In this document: positions 25,796-32,762 of the stretch, piece after piece
Position numbering within the stretch: position 1 is the stretch's first letter
Layout: every line of letters begins with the position of its first letter
Source of the DNA: Methanoculleus sp.
GTDB lineage: Archaea > Halobacteriota > Methanomicrobia > Methanomicrobiales > Methanoculleaceae
Length of the DNA stretch: 32,762 nt
Direction of reading: 5' to 3'
Assembly (NCBI GenBank): GCA_018433835.1
Contig: JAHDQM010000056.1
Location: forward strand, 1 to 32,762
Notes under the pieces: generated by a model
What the model was told of the DNA's origin: nothing
Database searches by the model: none
The model's input: only the letters and a program-made list of their open reading frames with translations
Program-made: the position numbers and the translations under genes

Positions 25796-26093
25796 TACGG
25801 CTGATGGCATCCTCGGTGCGCTGGCGGAACACCGTGAACGGATCAGGAGCCTGGGCGTCCGGCGGATCGGGGTCTTCGGATCGTTTGCCCGGGGTGAAGA
25901 GCGCGAAGAGAGCGATATCGATATCCTCATCGAGTTCAAGGAAGGAGGGCGCTCCTTTGACACGTACATGGACCTCAAGTTCTTCCTTGAAGATCTCTTC
26001 GGGAGAAGAGTTGACCTCGTCGACCGCGATGCCATAAAACCGGCTCTCGCACCGCATATCCTCCGGAGTGTCCGGTATGTCCCGGGAATATAA
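25773..26093 (+). CDS. mntA: MNT-domain nucleotidyltransferase, antitoxin of a HEPN/MNT pair
   Basis: The 106-residue protein has the minimal nucleotidyltransferase signature GSFARGE (36-42) and SDIDIL (Asp48, Asp50), followed by the usual KFFLEDLFGRRVDLV segment. In this system the MNT enzyme AMPylates the HepT toxin at a tyrosine and so inactivates it. The conserved part begins at residue 8 or 9 (TADGIL). The first residues MNTAGASL are encoded by a palindromic repeat, and no other start codon fits between the repeat and the conserved region. The gene overlaps hepT by 17 bases, so the two are translated together. Confidence 0.85.
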   Translation: MNTAGASLTADGILGALAEHRERIRSLGVRRIGVFGSFARGEEREESDIDILIEFKEGGRSFDTYMDLKFFLEDLFGRRVDLVDRDAIKPALAPHILRSVRYVPGI

Positions 26094-26430
26094 TCTCTAT
26101 CTCCGCGATATCCTTGAGGCTATCGGGAGAATTGACCGATACACCCGGGGAATGGACTACGAGGAGTTTCTGGCAGACGACCTGGTGCAGGACGGAGTGA
26201 TCCGGAACCTCATGGTCATCGGTGAGGCCGTGAAACTCATCCCCGAACCGCTGAAATGCGAACACGCCGATATTTCCTGGAGAAAGATTGCAGGAATGCG
26301 AGACATCCTCATTCACGCATACTTCGGGATCCATAACGAGATCGTGTGGGACGTTATCAGGAACAAGATCCCGGAACTACGGGTTGCAGTCAGGCAGATG
26401 CTCGATGACGAGGCCGCCGTGACCGCATGA
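26077..26430 (+). CDS. hepT: HepT-type HEPN toxin (DUF86)
   Basis: From ATG 26077, eight bases after GGAG, the product is 117 residues. It has the HEPN RNase motif R-x4-H followed by tyrosine as RDILIHAYFGIH, plus the family segments FLADDLVQDGVIRNLMVIGEA and WRKIAGMRD. HepT cuts or blocks tRNA-type RNAs unless AMPylated by its MNT partner encoded just upstream. The last codons (GACCGCATGA) run into the second restriction-modification tail: the hepT stop lies inside that repeat, so the C-terminal residues VTA may have been created by the junction. Confidence 0.85.
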   Translation: MSREYNLYLRDILEAIGRIDRYTRGMDYEEFLADDLVQDGVIRNLMVIGEAVKLIPEPLKCEHADISWRKIAGMRDILIHAYFGIHNEIVWDVIRNKIPELRVAVRQMLDDEAAVTA

Positions 26431-26602
26431 TCGCCCTCGTGGAGCAGATGCTCGCCCTGAATAAGCGCCTCGCGGCGACGAAGGCCCCGCACGAGAAGGG
26501 GGTACTCATCGGGATGATCGACGCGACCGACCGGCAGATCGATAGGCTAGTGTATGAACTATACGGGCTCGTGGAGGAGGAGATCGCGGTTGTGGAGGGG
26601 GT
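26421..26602 (+). repeat. Direct repeat, copy 2 of the restriction-modification tail
   Basis: Gap-free partner of 24722-24903. The boundary with hepT falls exactly at GACCGCATG, the first bases shared with copy 1, and the similarity stops at the start of the HNH gene. Confidence 0.8.
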
Positions 26603-26609
26603 TGTGTGA
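26427..26609 (+). pseudogene. Orphan C-terminal tail of a restriction-modification protein, copy 2
   Basis: A 60-codon frame from ATG 26427 (overlapping the hepT stop) encodes IALVEQMLALNKRLAATKAPHEK and DRQIDRLVYELYGLVEEE, the last 60 residues of the same tail as copy 1. The upstream part IPIRTIDF is missing. Its final bases GGAGGGGG provide the ribosome site of the following HNH gene, whose GTG start overlaps its stop; that arrangement suggests the HNH gene once followed a complete restriction-modification gene. Confidence 0.65.
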
Positions 26610-27352
26610 GATTTTACAACGATCCGGTAGAGATCAGCGCTGACGCCTGGGCAGAAGTGCTGGTAGACAGAACGGTGACAGAAGAATCCGACTTAATTGT
26701 GCTACGGCTGGTGTATGAGAGCGTAAACTACGAGATGCACGCATCAGAGATAGCGCCTCATTTGAACTAGACGGGGCATGCGCCGGTGAACGCGCGAGTT
26801 GCTCGATTTAGCAAACGAGTTGTTGGAAAAACCGGAGTCCGGCTTCCTATGAATGACGATGGAGCACTTCGATGGTGGAATGTTCCCTTTTGGGGCTGCG
26901 ATAAAGATAACGGGATGTGTTCCTGGATCATGCGGCCTGAACTGGTGGAGGCGTACGAACGGGTCTTTGGTCAAAGCGACTCAGAACTCGTTTATCCCGG
27001 AGAGATGACCGTTCAAGATAGCAGCACCGTGTTATCCGAAGGGACCGTGAGTCAGGTTTTTGTAAACCGTTACGAACGGAGCAAGCAGGCACGAACCGCA
27101 TGTATAGAACATCATGGTTGCAGGTGTGCCGTTTGCGGTTTTGATTTTGAGAAGGTATACGGCCCTATTGGGCAGAATAAAATCCATGTGCACCATCTCA
27201 TACCCCTATCCGGAATACGACAGGAATACGAGATCGACCCTGTGCGAGATCTACGCCCAGTGTGCCCGAACTGTCACCTCATAATCCACAGTAAGAGAGA
27301 GCCTTTCACAATAGAGGAGATGAAGGGAATGATCAGATTCAGCAGTCAGTGA
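26606..27352 (+). pseudogene. HNH endonuclease gene interrupted by an in-frame TAG codon
   Basis: GTG 26606 opens a frame reading RFYNDPVEISADAWAEVLVD and ending SEIAPHLN at a TAG (26768-26770). The same frame continues directly as TGHAPVNARVARFSKRV, then WIMRPELVEAYERVFG and a complete HNH domain: CAVCG, HVHHLIPLSG (27185-27214), DLRPVCPNCHLIIH. The two halves form one normal protein of about 248 codons, so the TAG most likely replaces a sense codon such as AAG. HNH proteins of this type resemble McrA-like nucleases that cut modified or foreign DNA. An independent product from GTG 26786 would keep the entire nuclease domain. Amber readthrough with pyrrolysine is conceivable but no evidence for that machinery is in the window. 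Confidence 0.75.
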
Positions 27353-27470
27353 GTGCTTGTACGAATTCCCATTCGCTCCGTAGACCATCCGTCGATCGGT
27401 TCATAAAGACCCTCTAGGCTACAAAAACAGAAAACTTGCTCCACCTCAAGTTTCGGCACTGCGAAGCGCC

Positions 27471-27490
27471 GTATCTCTCTTCAGAGATAC
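27471..27490. terminator. Hairpin over the hicA stop codon
   Basis: GTATCTCT-CTTC-AGAGATAC is a perfect 8-bp hairpin that includes the hicA stop codon (27481-27483 on the minus strand). About 40 bases further along the hicA message is a T-rich run (GTTTTCTGTTTTTGT). The pair could terminate or protect the hicBA transcript. Confidence 0.4.
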
Positions 27491-27711
27491 CGGGCAAAAT
27501 CCTCCGGATCTACCTTCGCCAGTTTCAGGACGCTGCGAAGCGTACCGATCTTCAGCTCGTCATGCAGCGGGACGACCGTGCCCACCTTTCCATCGGGCGT
27601 CGCCTTCGAAAGGCGCACATGACTCCCCGATTGCCCGCTTACGACGAAACCATAGTTTTTCGAGAGTATTTTTATCACTGTCTCGCCTGAGGTGGGTTTA
27701 AGCCCGGGCAC
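27481..27711 (-). CDS. hicA: HicA-type mRNA interferase toxin
   Basis: The 76-residue protein has the HicA double-stranded-RNA-binding-like layout: LKPTSGETVIKIL at the N-terminus, then GQSGSHVRL with the catalytic His31, VVPLHDELKIGTLRSVLK and a short C-terminal helix. It begins at GTG 27711 inside the end of hicB, with which it overlaps by 14 bases. HicA cleaves mRNA and is neutralised by HicB. Length and motifs are normal for the family. Confidence 0.88.
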   Translation of the reverse strand: MPGLKPTSGETVIKILSKNYGFVVSGQSGSHVRLSKATPDGKVGTVVPLHDELKIGTLRSVLKLAKVDPEDFARYL

Positions 27712-27910
27712 CCTCGGCCACCTCGAACGTCGTGATGATCGGCTTTCTCCCGTCTTCCAGCGGAAACTCTTCTAAGTACAACTCCGTGGCCTCCTTGAGG
27801 TTGGCCACTGCCTCCTCCACCGTCCTGCCCTGGCTGACGGTGCCGACCTCCGGGCACTCCGCGACGTACATATCCTCTTCCCTGTAGAGCACGGCCGTGA
27901 ACGTCCTCAT
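27698..27910 (-). CDS. hicB: HicB-type antitoxin
   Basis: The 70-residue protein starts at ATG 27910, a few bases after a GGTGAG site. It is a partial RNase-H-like HicB core: TAVLYREEDMYVAECPEVG, then GRTVEEAVANLKEATELYLEE. It lacks the C-terminal DNA-binding domain seen in longer HicB proteins, so regulation of its own promoter would need another factor. The order hicB-hicA is the reverse of the classical E. coli order but common elsewhere. Confidence 0.88.
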   Translation of the reverse strand: MRTFTAVLYREEDMYVAECPEVGTVSQGRTVEEAVANLKEATELYLEEFPLEDGRKPIITTFEVAEGARA

Positions 27911-27944
27911 GATCTCACCGATAGAATAGCATCTCCCTTCAGGG

Positions 27945-27953
27945 TGATAATAC
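27945..27953 (-). promoter_or_regulatory. TATA-like element of hicBA
   Basis: On the minus strand GTATTATCA lies about 35 bases before the hicB start codon, the right distance for a short-leader archaeal promoter. Confidence 0.45.
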
Positions 27954-28039
27954 TGACCGACGCACCCCATGGTCCTCCCGGCAACTTTGAAGGGTTCAAA
28001 CGCGGGTTCAAACCCGCTCCGCCCCACGAGCGGAGGGAG

Positions 28040-28280
28040 ACGAGGCTCCTGGCATCTGCCGGGACGTGCTCGCCGTGCCATGCTCAGCACCGTGCTCCTC
28101 GCACGGAGGGCGGCCTTGCGTCACCCCTCAAACGACCCCCACCGCCCGGCGCTTCGCGCCTCCTCCTTCGCACCTGATGGTGCTTCAACTCCTGCCCCGC
28201 ACCTTCGGTGCTCAAGCTCCGGACGTTCCGTCCGTCGCACCCTTCGGCCAGTCGTTCCGCCCCCCAAGGGGGCGGGCAGT
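28040..28280. repeat. Cluster of short palindromes (mosaic repeat, opposite orientation)
   Basis: This gene-free stretch between the HicBA promoter and the end of the metallo-beta-lactamase gene holds GGCGC-TTC-GCGCC, GCACC-TGAT-GGTGC, GCACC-TTC-GGTGC and GGACG-TTC-CGTCC in a row. The stems match those of the repeats at 22552 and 25676 and the linkers are their reverse complement (CTC...GCTCC type). No coding potential or RNA gene was seen from 27954 to 28408. Confidence 0.6.
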
Positions 28281-28408
28281 GCGGGGCGATGGGTCGTGGA
28301 TGGGGAGACACAACCAACTGAGCCGAACCGATCCCTCTATGGCGCTCATAATAAAGGGAAGAGGGTCTGCCGGCCAGAACCCCGCGGACCAACCGCCACA
28401 CCTATGAG

Positions 28409-29779
28409 TCAGCCCTTGATGAGCGGATAATTCGCCGCTTCCCAGCCGATGGTGCCGCCGAGCAGGTTTATGACGTGCCGGAACCCGTGCTTTTCGAGGA
28501 TGCTTGCCGCAAGGCTTCCCTTGAACCCGGCGTCGCAGTGGACGACGATCTGCTTCTCCTCCGGGACCTCCGCCAGGTGTTCTTCGATCTCTCCGACGTA
28601 GATATGGTGGGAGCCCTGGATGTGACCGTCCTCCTCCCGGTGGTTGATGTTGCGCACATCGAGAACCCAGACCAACGGGTCGTCCAGGTGCTCCGCGAGG
28701 TCGGAGGGGGACCAGGTGCCGGTCCTCTCGATCTCCTCGCCCTGCTTGAACCAGGCCGGAAACCCGCCCGCGAGGTATCCCGCGATGTTGTCGTAGCCGA
28801 GCCGCACGAAGTGGCGCACCACGCGGTCCATATCCAGGTTGAAGTCGTCCACGAGGACAATCGGGTCCTCGTAGTTCAGGTAGTAACCCATGTAGAGGGG
28901 CAGGCCATTCCGCCAGATGCTGATGGTCCCGGGGATATGCCCGCCGGCGAAACTTGTCGGCGACCGGATATCGACGACCTGCGCCTTCTGATCAAGGAGA
29001 GAGTGTATCTCCCGGGCCGTATAGGCCCGCAGGTACGGCAGGTTGTAGATCAGGGGCGGGCCTTCCCGGTTGAGTTTTCGCATCATCGTAAAATACGGCG
29101 GCTCGTAGAGCCGTTCATTCACCTTGTACTCGACGAACTCTTCCCTATCCATGACAAGCAGCCGGTTAGTTGCCTTTTCAAAACCGATGCTCGTGTATTC
29201 CCGGTCGCTGATATTCCCGCCGCAGACCGAACCGGCGCCGTGGGCGGGGCAGACGATCACGCCCTCAGGGAGGGGAAGAAGTTTCTCGTGCAGGCTCGAG
29301 TAAAGCATCTCCGACATCTCCCGCCGCCGGTCCTCGCCGGCAAGATCGGTCCTCCCGACATCCCCGGCAAAGAGCGCATCACCGGTAAAAACCATCAACG
29401 GGTCGTCGGAGACGGACCGGTCACGGAGCAGGAGCGATATGCTTTCTGCGGTGTGGCCGGGTGTCTCCAGGACCACAAGCTCGAGGGGGCCGAGCCTGAA
29501 CGTCTCTCCTTCCCCGATGGGGGTGCCGAACCCGAACTCCTCCCGTGCCCCGTGGAAGATCTCCGCCCCGGTCGGGCGGGCGAGCTCCCGGGAGCCGATG
29601 ACGTAATCCTCGTTCTTATGCGTCTCAAAGATCTTCGTGATCCTCATGTTCTCGTGCTCGGCGATGTTCACGTAGACCTGGCAGTCGCGCCTCGGATCGA
29701 TGACCGCCATCTCTCCGCCCGCCCCGATGACATATGAATTGTGAGCAAGGATATCGGACTTAATCTTCTCAAACAGCAT
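28409..29779 (-). CDS. Metallo-beta-lactamase-fold protein with two rhodanese domains, altered metal motif
   Basis: The 456-residue protein has an N-terminal MBL domain (1-235) like persulfide dioxygenases, then two rhodanese domains (about 250-350 and 360-456). The canonical HxHxDH motif reads THKNEDYVIG (His54, Asn56, Asp58, Tyr59), so two metal ligands are replaced, while His109 (TPGHT), Asp134 (TGDALFAGDVGR) and His180 (CPAHG) remain. The first rhodanese domain has Asp near 311 in place of the catalytic Cys; the second keeps Cys415 in VVHCDAGFKG. A sulfur-transfer or sulfide-handling role is plausible; dioxygenase activity is doubtful. It lies downstream of the acetyl-CoA synthetase gene on the same strand, but has its own TATA element, so it is probably a separate unit. 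Confidence 0.82.
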   Translation of the reverse strand: MLFEKIKSDILAHNSYVIGAGGEMAVIDPRRDCQVYVNIAEHENMRITKIFETHKNEDYVIGSRELARPTGAEIFHGAREEFGFGTPIGEGETFRLGPLELVVLETPGHTAESISLLLRDRSVSDDPLMVFTGDALFAGDVGRTDLAGEDRRREMSEMLYSSLHEKLLPLPEGVIVCPAHGAGSVCGGNISDREYTSIGFEKATNRLLVMDREEFVEYKVNERLYEPPYFTMMRKLNREGPPLIYNLPYLRAYTAREIHSLLDQKAQVVDIRSPTSFAGGHIPGTISIWRNGLPLYMGYYLNYEDPIVLVDDFNLDMDRVVRHFVRLGYDNIAGYLAGGFPAWFKQGEEIERTGTWSPSDLAEHLDDPLVWVLDVRNINHREEDGHIQGSHHIYVGEIEEHLAEVPEEKQIVVHCDAGFKGSLAASILEKHGFRHVINLLGGTIGWEAANYPLIKG

Positions 29780-29843
29780 CCGTGTTCATCTCCCGGGTGA
29801 TGGAACCCGTCATTCGTTCTGATGAGGCGGAATACGGAAGGGG

Positions 29844-29852
29844 TATATAAAA
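29844..29852 (-). promoter_or_regulatory. TATA box of the MBL/rhodanese gene
   Basis: TTTTATATA on the minus strand lies about 65 bases before the start codon, giving a leader of about 40 bases with a GGGAGATGA-type ribosome site. It falls in the 154-base gap after the acetyl-CoA synthetase gene. Confidence 0.6.
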
Positions 29853-29933
29853 GGTTTCCGGGAATACGGAGAGAGGGACAGACATTACCGCCCGCCGCCT
29901 GGATATCGGTCGTCACGGGACAGGCGGGACCGC

Positions 29934-31982
29934 TCACCCTTTCCGGGCGGTCCTGACCTCCAGGATGCTCCCCACCGCCTTGAACGCATCCTCAAGCTCT
30001 TCGAAGTTCGGGATCCGGGAACCCCGGAGGATGCGCAGGCCGCTCCTGATGCTGTCGCCGCCGAGCATGCAGCCCACCACCATCTTCTTCGTGTTCCGGG
30101 AGAACCGGACGATCTCGTTTGCAACGTGTGCCGGATCGACGAGCGTGGTCGGCACGGCGATCACGAACGCGATATCCCAGAAATCCTGGTGACGGATCAG
30201 CACGTCGAAGAGAGCGGCAAACCGGGTGGCGTCGGCATCCCCGAGGATATCCATGGGATTCGCATGGTTCCAGAACGGCGGCAGGAACGCGTTGAGTTCA
30301 CGAAGCACGTCGTCCGGGAGGTCGACCATATCGACCCCATGTGCCTCGGCGTAATCTGAGGCGAGGACTGCGAACCCTCCCGCACTGGTGACGGCAATCG
30401 CACGATTTCCCCGCGGGCAGCCCTCGGACGCCAGGAGCTCCGCCAGGTTAAAGGCGTCACGCAGGCTCCGGGCCGGGATCACCCCTGCCTGCCTGAACGC
30501 CGCGATATAGACATCGTAACTCCCAGCAAGCGAGCCGGTATGGGACGATGCCGCAGCCTTGCCCTTCCGGGACGACCCGGACTTCACCGCCACCACCGGC
30601 TTTCTCCCGGCAACCTCACGCACGATCTGGGCAAACCCGCGCCCGTCCTGGATCTCCTCGACGTACAGGGTGACCGACCGGGTCTTTGGGTCCTGCTCGG
30701 CGAACCGGAGGTAGTGCTCAAACCCGAGATCCGCCTGGTTGCCGACGCTGATGACGGTTGAGAACCCAAACTCCTCAGAGAGGCTCCAGTCGACGACGGT
30801 GGTGATGATCGCGCCGCTCTGGGAGATGAAGGCGACGTCACCGGGCCGCGGCGAGACCGGATCGAACGTGGCGTTGATCCCCTGGTGCGGCATCATGATC
30901 CCGAGGCAGTTCGGGCCGATGATCCGGATAGAGTGCCTGCGTGCGATCGTCACGACCTCCTCTTCGAGAGCTGCACCCTCACCGCCGATCTCGCGGAACC
31001 CTGCGGTGACGATGACGGCGAGCCGGACGCCTTTCTCCCCGCACTCCTCCATCACCCCCGCGACGAGGCGGGCCGGCACGGCGATGACCGCCCAGTCGAC
31101 CGGGCCCGGGATCTCCGTAACGGATGGGTACGTCTTTCGCCCGAAGAGTTCCGTCCGCGCCGGGTTGACCGGATAGAGGTTCCCGGGAAAGGAGAGCAGG
31201 TTCCGGAGGACCGAGTAGCCCACCTTGTTCGGGCTTGCGGAGGCGCCGATCACGGCGATGGAGTCCGGGTAGAAGATCTCCGGGGGTGCCCGGACCCTGA
31301 GGCGGGCGGCCTCGCCCCCGACGGTATCCTCGACGATGATCCTGGCATCGACGACGCTGGCTCCTTTCTCATACACGATGACCGGGTTCAAGTCGAACTC
31401 CCGGATCCGGGGATCCTCGATGAAGACGCGGGCCATCGCGGCGATGACACCGACGAGCGCCTCCTCGTCCTTCGGGGGCTCCCCCCGGTATCCCCGGATG
31501 AGCCGGTAACCCTCAATCTCCCTGATCATCCTGCGGATCTCGTCGTCGCTGACGGGGAGCACGCGGATGGAGACGTCTTTGAGGAGTTCCACCAGCTTGC
31601 CTCCGAGACCGAACGTGATGACCTTCCCGAACGACGGGTCGGTCTTCCCGCCGATCAACACCTCGAGCCCCGCCGGCATCTGCTTCTCCACGATGATGCC
31701 GGTGACCTTCGCCTCCGGGGCATGGACGGCACTGTTCTGCATGATGGCCCGGAACGCTTCTTCAGCCTCGTCGGGCCTCTCGATCCCGGTGACGACTCCG
31801 CCGACGTCGCTTTTGTGGACGATCTGCGGAGAAACGACCTTCATGACGACGGGGTAGCCTATCCGTCCGGCGGCCGCCCGTGCATCGTCGGCGCTGGTAG
31901 CCAGGTGATGGGGCGGCACGGGTATCCCGCACGAGTCCAGCAGGCGGTATCCCTCAGATTCGGTTAACATTCTCTCCGGCAT
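29934..31982 (-). CDS. acd: Acetate--CoA ligase (ADP-forming), fused beta-alpha form
   Basis: The 682-residue protein joins an N-terminal ATP-grasp (beta) domain (about 1-225, with YPVVMKVVSPQIVHKSDVGGV and FGLGGKLVELL) to a CoA-binding domain (from about 235, SIAVIGASASPNKVGY) and a succinyl-CoA-synthetase-like ligase domain with the phosphohistidine loop SSHTGSLAGS (His481). It converts acyl-CoA, ADP and phosphate to acid, CoA and ATP, or the reverse. The beta-alpha order is a permutation of the alpha-beta fusion found in many archaea. ATG 31982 is supported by GAGGAG five bases upstream. In a methanogen it may assimilate acetate or salvage ATP from acyl-CoA made by the 2-oxoacid oxidoreductase pathway. 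Confidence 0.92.
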   Translation of the reverse strand: MPERMLTESEGYRLLDSCGIPVPPHHLATSADDARAAAGRIGYPVVMKVVSPQIVHKSDVGGVVTGIERPDEAEEAFRAIMQNSAVHAPEAKVTGIIVEKQMPAGLEVLIGGKTDPSFGKVITFGLGGKLVELLKDVSIRVLPVSDDEIRRMIREIEGYRLIRGYRGEPPKDEEALVGVIAAMARVFIEDPRIREFDLNPVIVYEKGASVVDARIIVEDTVGGEAARLRVRAPPEIFYPDSIAVIGASASPNKVGYSVLRNLLSFPGNLYPVNPARTELFGRKTYPSVTEIPGPVDWAVIAVPARLVAGVMEECGEKGVRLAVIVTAGFREIGGEGAALEEEVVTIARRHSIRIIGPNCLGIMMPHQGINATFDPVSPRPGDVAFISQSGAIITTVVDWSLSEEFGFSTVISVGNQADLGFEHYLRFAEQDPKTRSVTLYVEEIQDGRGFAQIVREVAGRKPVVAVKSGSSRKGKAAASSHTGSLAGSYDVYIAAFRQAGVIPARSLRDAFNLAELLASEGCPRGNRAIAVTSAGGFAVLASDYAEAHGVDMVDLPDDVLRELNAFLPPFWNHANPMDILGDADATRFAALFDVLIRHQDFWDIAFVIAVPTTLVDPAHVANEIVRFSRNTKKMVVGCMLGGDSIRSGLRILRGSRIPNFEELEDAFKAVGSILEVRTARKG

Positions 31983-32238
31983 GATTTCTCCTCACGGTAC
32001 GCCGGTCGTGCCGGGGTTGCATGACCGGTGTCTGATTTCAGGGATTAGTCCTGTCGCCCATAATAGTTATCCATCTTGCGGGAGTGGACCCGATTTCCGC
32101 CGGAGAGAGCGACAGATGCGGCATACAGGGTTTGAGTCCGTGAACTGGCAAAAGGCCGCCGGGCCCGGAGTCTGAATCTCGGCAGGATCCGCGACCTGCC
32201 ACTCCGAACAATTGCATGTTTATTCCCATCAAGTAGAA
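31983..32238. other. Divergent intergenic region
   Basis: This region holds the promoters of the leftward acetyl-CoA synthetase gene and the rightward transporter gene. For the leftward gene a weak A/T element on the minus strand (ATAACTATTATG, about 32059-32070) is the best candidate. No gene or repeat is visible. Confidence 0.4.
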
Positions 32239-32255
32239 ATAATTTAGAAAATTAT
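32239..32255. promoter_or_regulatory. Perfect palindrome at the promoter of the iron-type transporter gene (candidate operator)
   Basis: ATAATTT-AGA-AAATTAT is a perfect 7-bp inverted repeat. It lies next to TTATAATAA (32252-32260), the likely TATA element about 30 bases before ATG 32287. A metal-responsive repressor of the DtxR or Fur type would be expected to bind at such a place before an iron-uptake gene. Confidence 0.5.
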
Positions 32256-32286
32256 AATAACCGGTGTTACAACCATTCTTGATCGT

Positions 32287-32762
32287 ATGTATACCTTGAG
32301 ATATACCGGATTGCTCACGGCCGCAGTGCTTGCGGCCCTCGTTGTGCTTATAGCCGCCGCCGGATGCACCGGCACCGATACCGGTTCGACCGCCGCCCAG
32401 AGCGGCGCCGGCCAGACCATCACGATCACCGACGGGTTCGGCAGGACGGTCACCATCCAGTCGCCCCCGGAGAGCGTCGTCTGCTCGGGCTCCGGGTGCC
32501 TCCGCTACCTCGTCTACCTGCAGAGCCAGGACCTCGCCGTCGGCGTCGACGATATCGAGAAGGAAGGGCGGGCAATCGAAGGGCGCCCCTACACCCTCGC
32601 TTACGGGTCGCACTTTGCGGGTCTCCCCCTGATCGGAGAGTTCCGGGGCAAGGACGACCCCGAGAAGATCCTCGGCATCGGTCCCGCAGTCATCCTCAAG
32701 ACCGGCTCCACCGGAACGGCATACGCAACCAGTGCCGGCGATGCCGACAAACTCCAGGAGAA
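32287..32762 (+). CDS. ABC transporter substrate-binding lipoprotein, iron-siderophore/cobalamin type, 3'-truncated by window edge
   Basis: The first 158 codons are present. An N-terminal hydrophobic segment (GLLTAAVLAALVVLIAAAG) ends at a lipobox-like AAAGC with Cys27, then a Thr/Ser-rich linker. The mature part starts ITITDGFGRTVTIQSPPESVV, the opening of periplasmic-binding fold proteins of the FepB/BtuF type, followed by SGSGCLRYLVYLQSQDLAVGV. It would be anchored outside the membrane and deliver a metal chelate (iron, cobalamin or molybdate-tungstate-like) to a permease encoded beyond the window. The A/T-rich promoter with palindrome just upstream suggests metal-dependent control. There is no stop within the window. 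Confidence 0.82.
   Translation, partial: MYTLRYTGLLTAAVLAALVVLIAAAGCTGTDTGSTAAQSGAGQTITITDGFGRTVTIQSPPESVVCSGSGCLRYLVYLQSQDLAVGVDDIEKEGRAIEGRPYTLAYGSHFAGLPLIGEFRGKDDPEKILGIGPAVILKTGSTGTAYATSAGDADKLQE

Noticed and set aside
26768..26770. TAG as a pyrrolysine codon
   Set aside because: No pyl genes are in the window and the protein is a nuclease, not a methylamine methyltransferase; a nonsense mutation is simpler. Kept only as an alternative.
27998..28025. tRNA-like GGGTTCAAAC repeated twice, resembling a T-arm with CCGCCCCA after it
   Set aside because: The stem does not close with a seven-base loop, and no matching acceptor, D-arm or anticodon arm is found within 75 bases upstream. At most it could be a relic.
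22213..28280. CRISPR array
   Set aside because: The repeated hairpins are not evenly spaced, have no unique spacers of constant length and lack cas genes.
28101..28401. Open frames through the palindromic cluster
   Set aside because: They consist of repeat-derived Arg/Pro/Ala-rich sequence with no ribosome site or conserved motif.

Overview
The window looks like a chromosome segment of a high-GC methanogenic archaeon of the Methanomicrobiales, most like Methanoculleus. This is inferred from TATA-type promoters, a clustered four-subunit 2-oxoacid:ferredoxin oxidoreductase, a fused ADP-forming acetyl-CoA synthetase, and MNT/HEPN and HicBA pairs. No rRNA, tRNA or CRISPR array was recognised.

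Layout. (1) 1-5772 is ordinary host DNA: the end of a CapK/PaaK-like adenylate-forming enzyme, a CapA-like protein, the oxidoreductase operon (beta-alpha-gamma-delta), a convergent zinc-ribbon protein and a small heat-shock protein. (2) 5773-19673 is an insertion-like island: a fossil IS256-type transposase end, then one tightly packed five-gene operon (6479-19333) of large proteins. Its base composition and codon use are visibly more A/T-rich than the flanks, and its ribosome binding sites are strong and bacterial-like. The proteins are a fibre-like beta-helix protein, a divergent nitrilase-fold protein, a 1443-residue DUF6603-type protein and two very large proteins I cannot assign. The island lies between the intact hsp20 gene and a decayed copy of the hsp20 3' end. 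(3) 19674-22496 holds a YyaL/DUF255 thioredoxin-domain protein and an OsmC-like gene that is frameshifted and carries in-frame palindromic repeats.

(4) 22497-28408 is an accessory or defence-type region. It contains a Panacea-domain/PIN pair (probable toxin-antitoxin), two orphan copies of a restriction-modification C-terminal tail bracketing a small unknown gene and an MNT/HepT pair, an HNH nuclease gene interrupted by an in-frame TAG, and a HicB/HicA pair. Mosaic palindromic repeats are scattered through it. (5) 28409-32762 returns to host genes: a metallo-beta-lactamase/double-rhodanese protein, the ADP-forming acetyl-CoA synthetase, and the 5' part of an iron-type ABC transporter substrate-binding lipoprotein that runs off the window.

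The best candidate for an undescribed system is the five-gene island cassette: an apparent cytoplasmic set of giant proteins with one putative C-N hydrolase and one fibre-like component. The Panacea/PIN pair with a palindrome over its promoter, and the palindromic repeats that enter coding sequences, are secondary highlights. All functional statements come from reading the sequence and recalled family knowledge; no database search was made.
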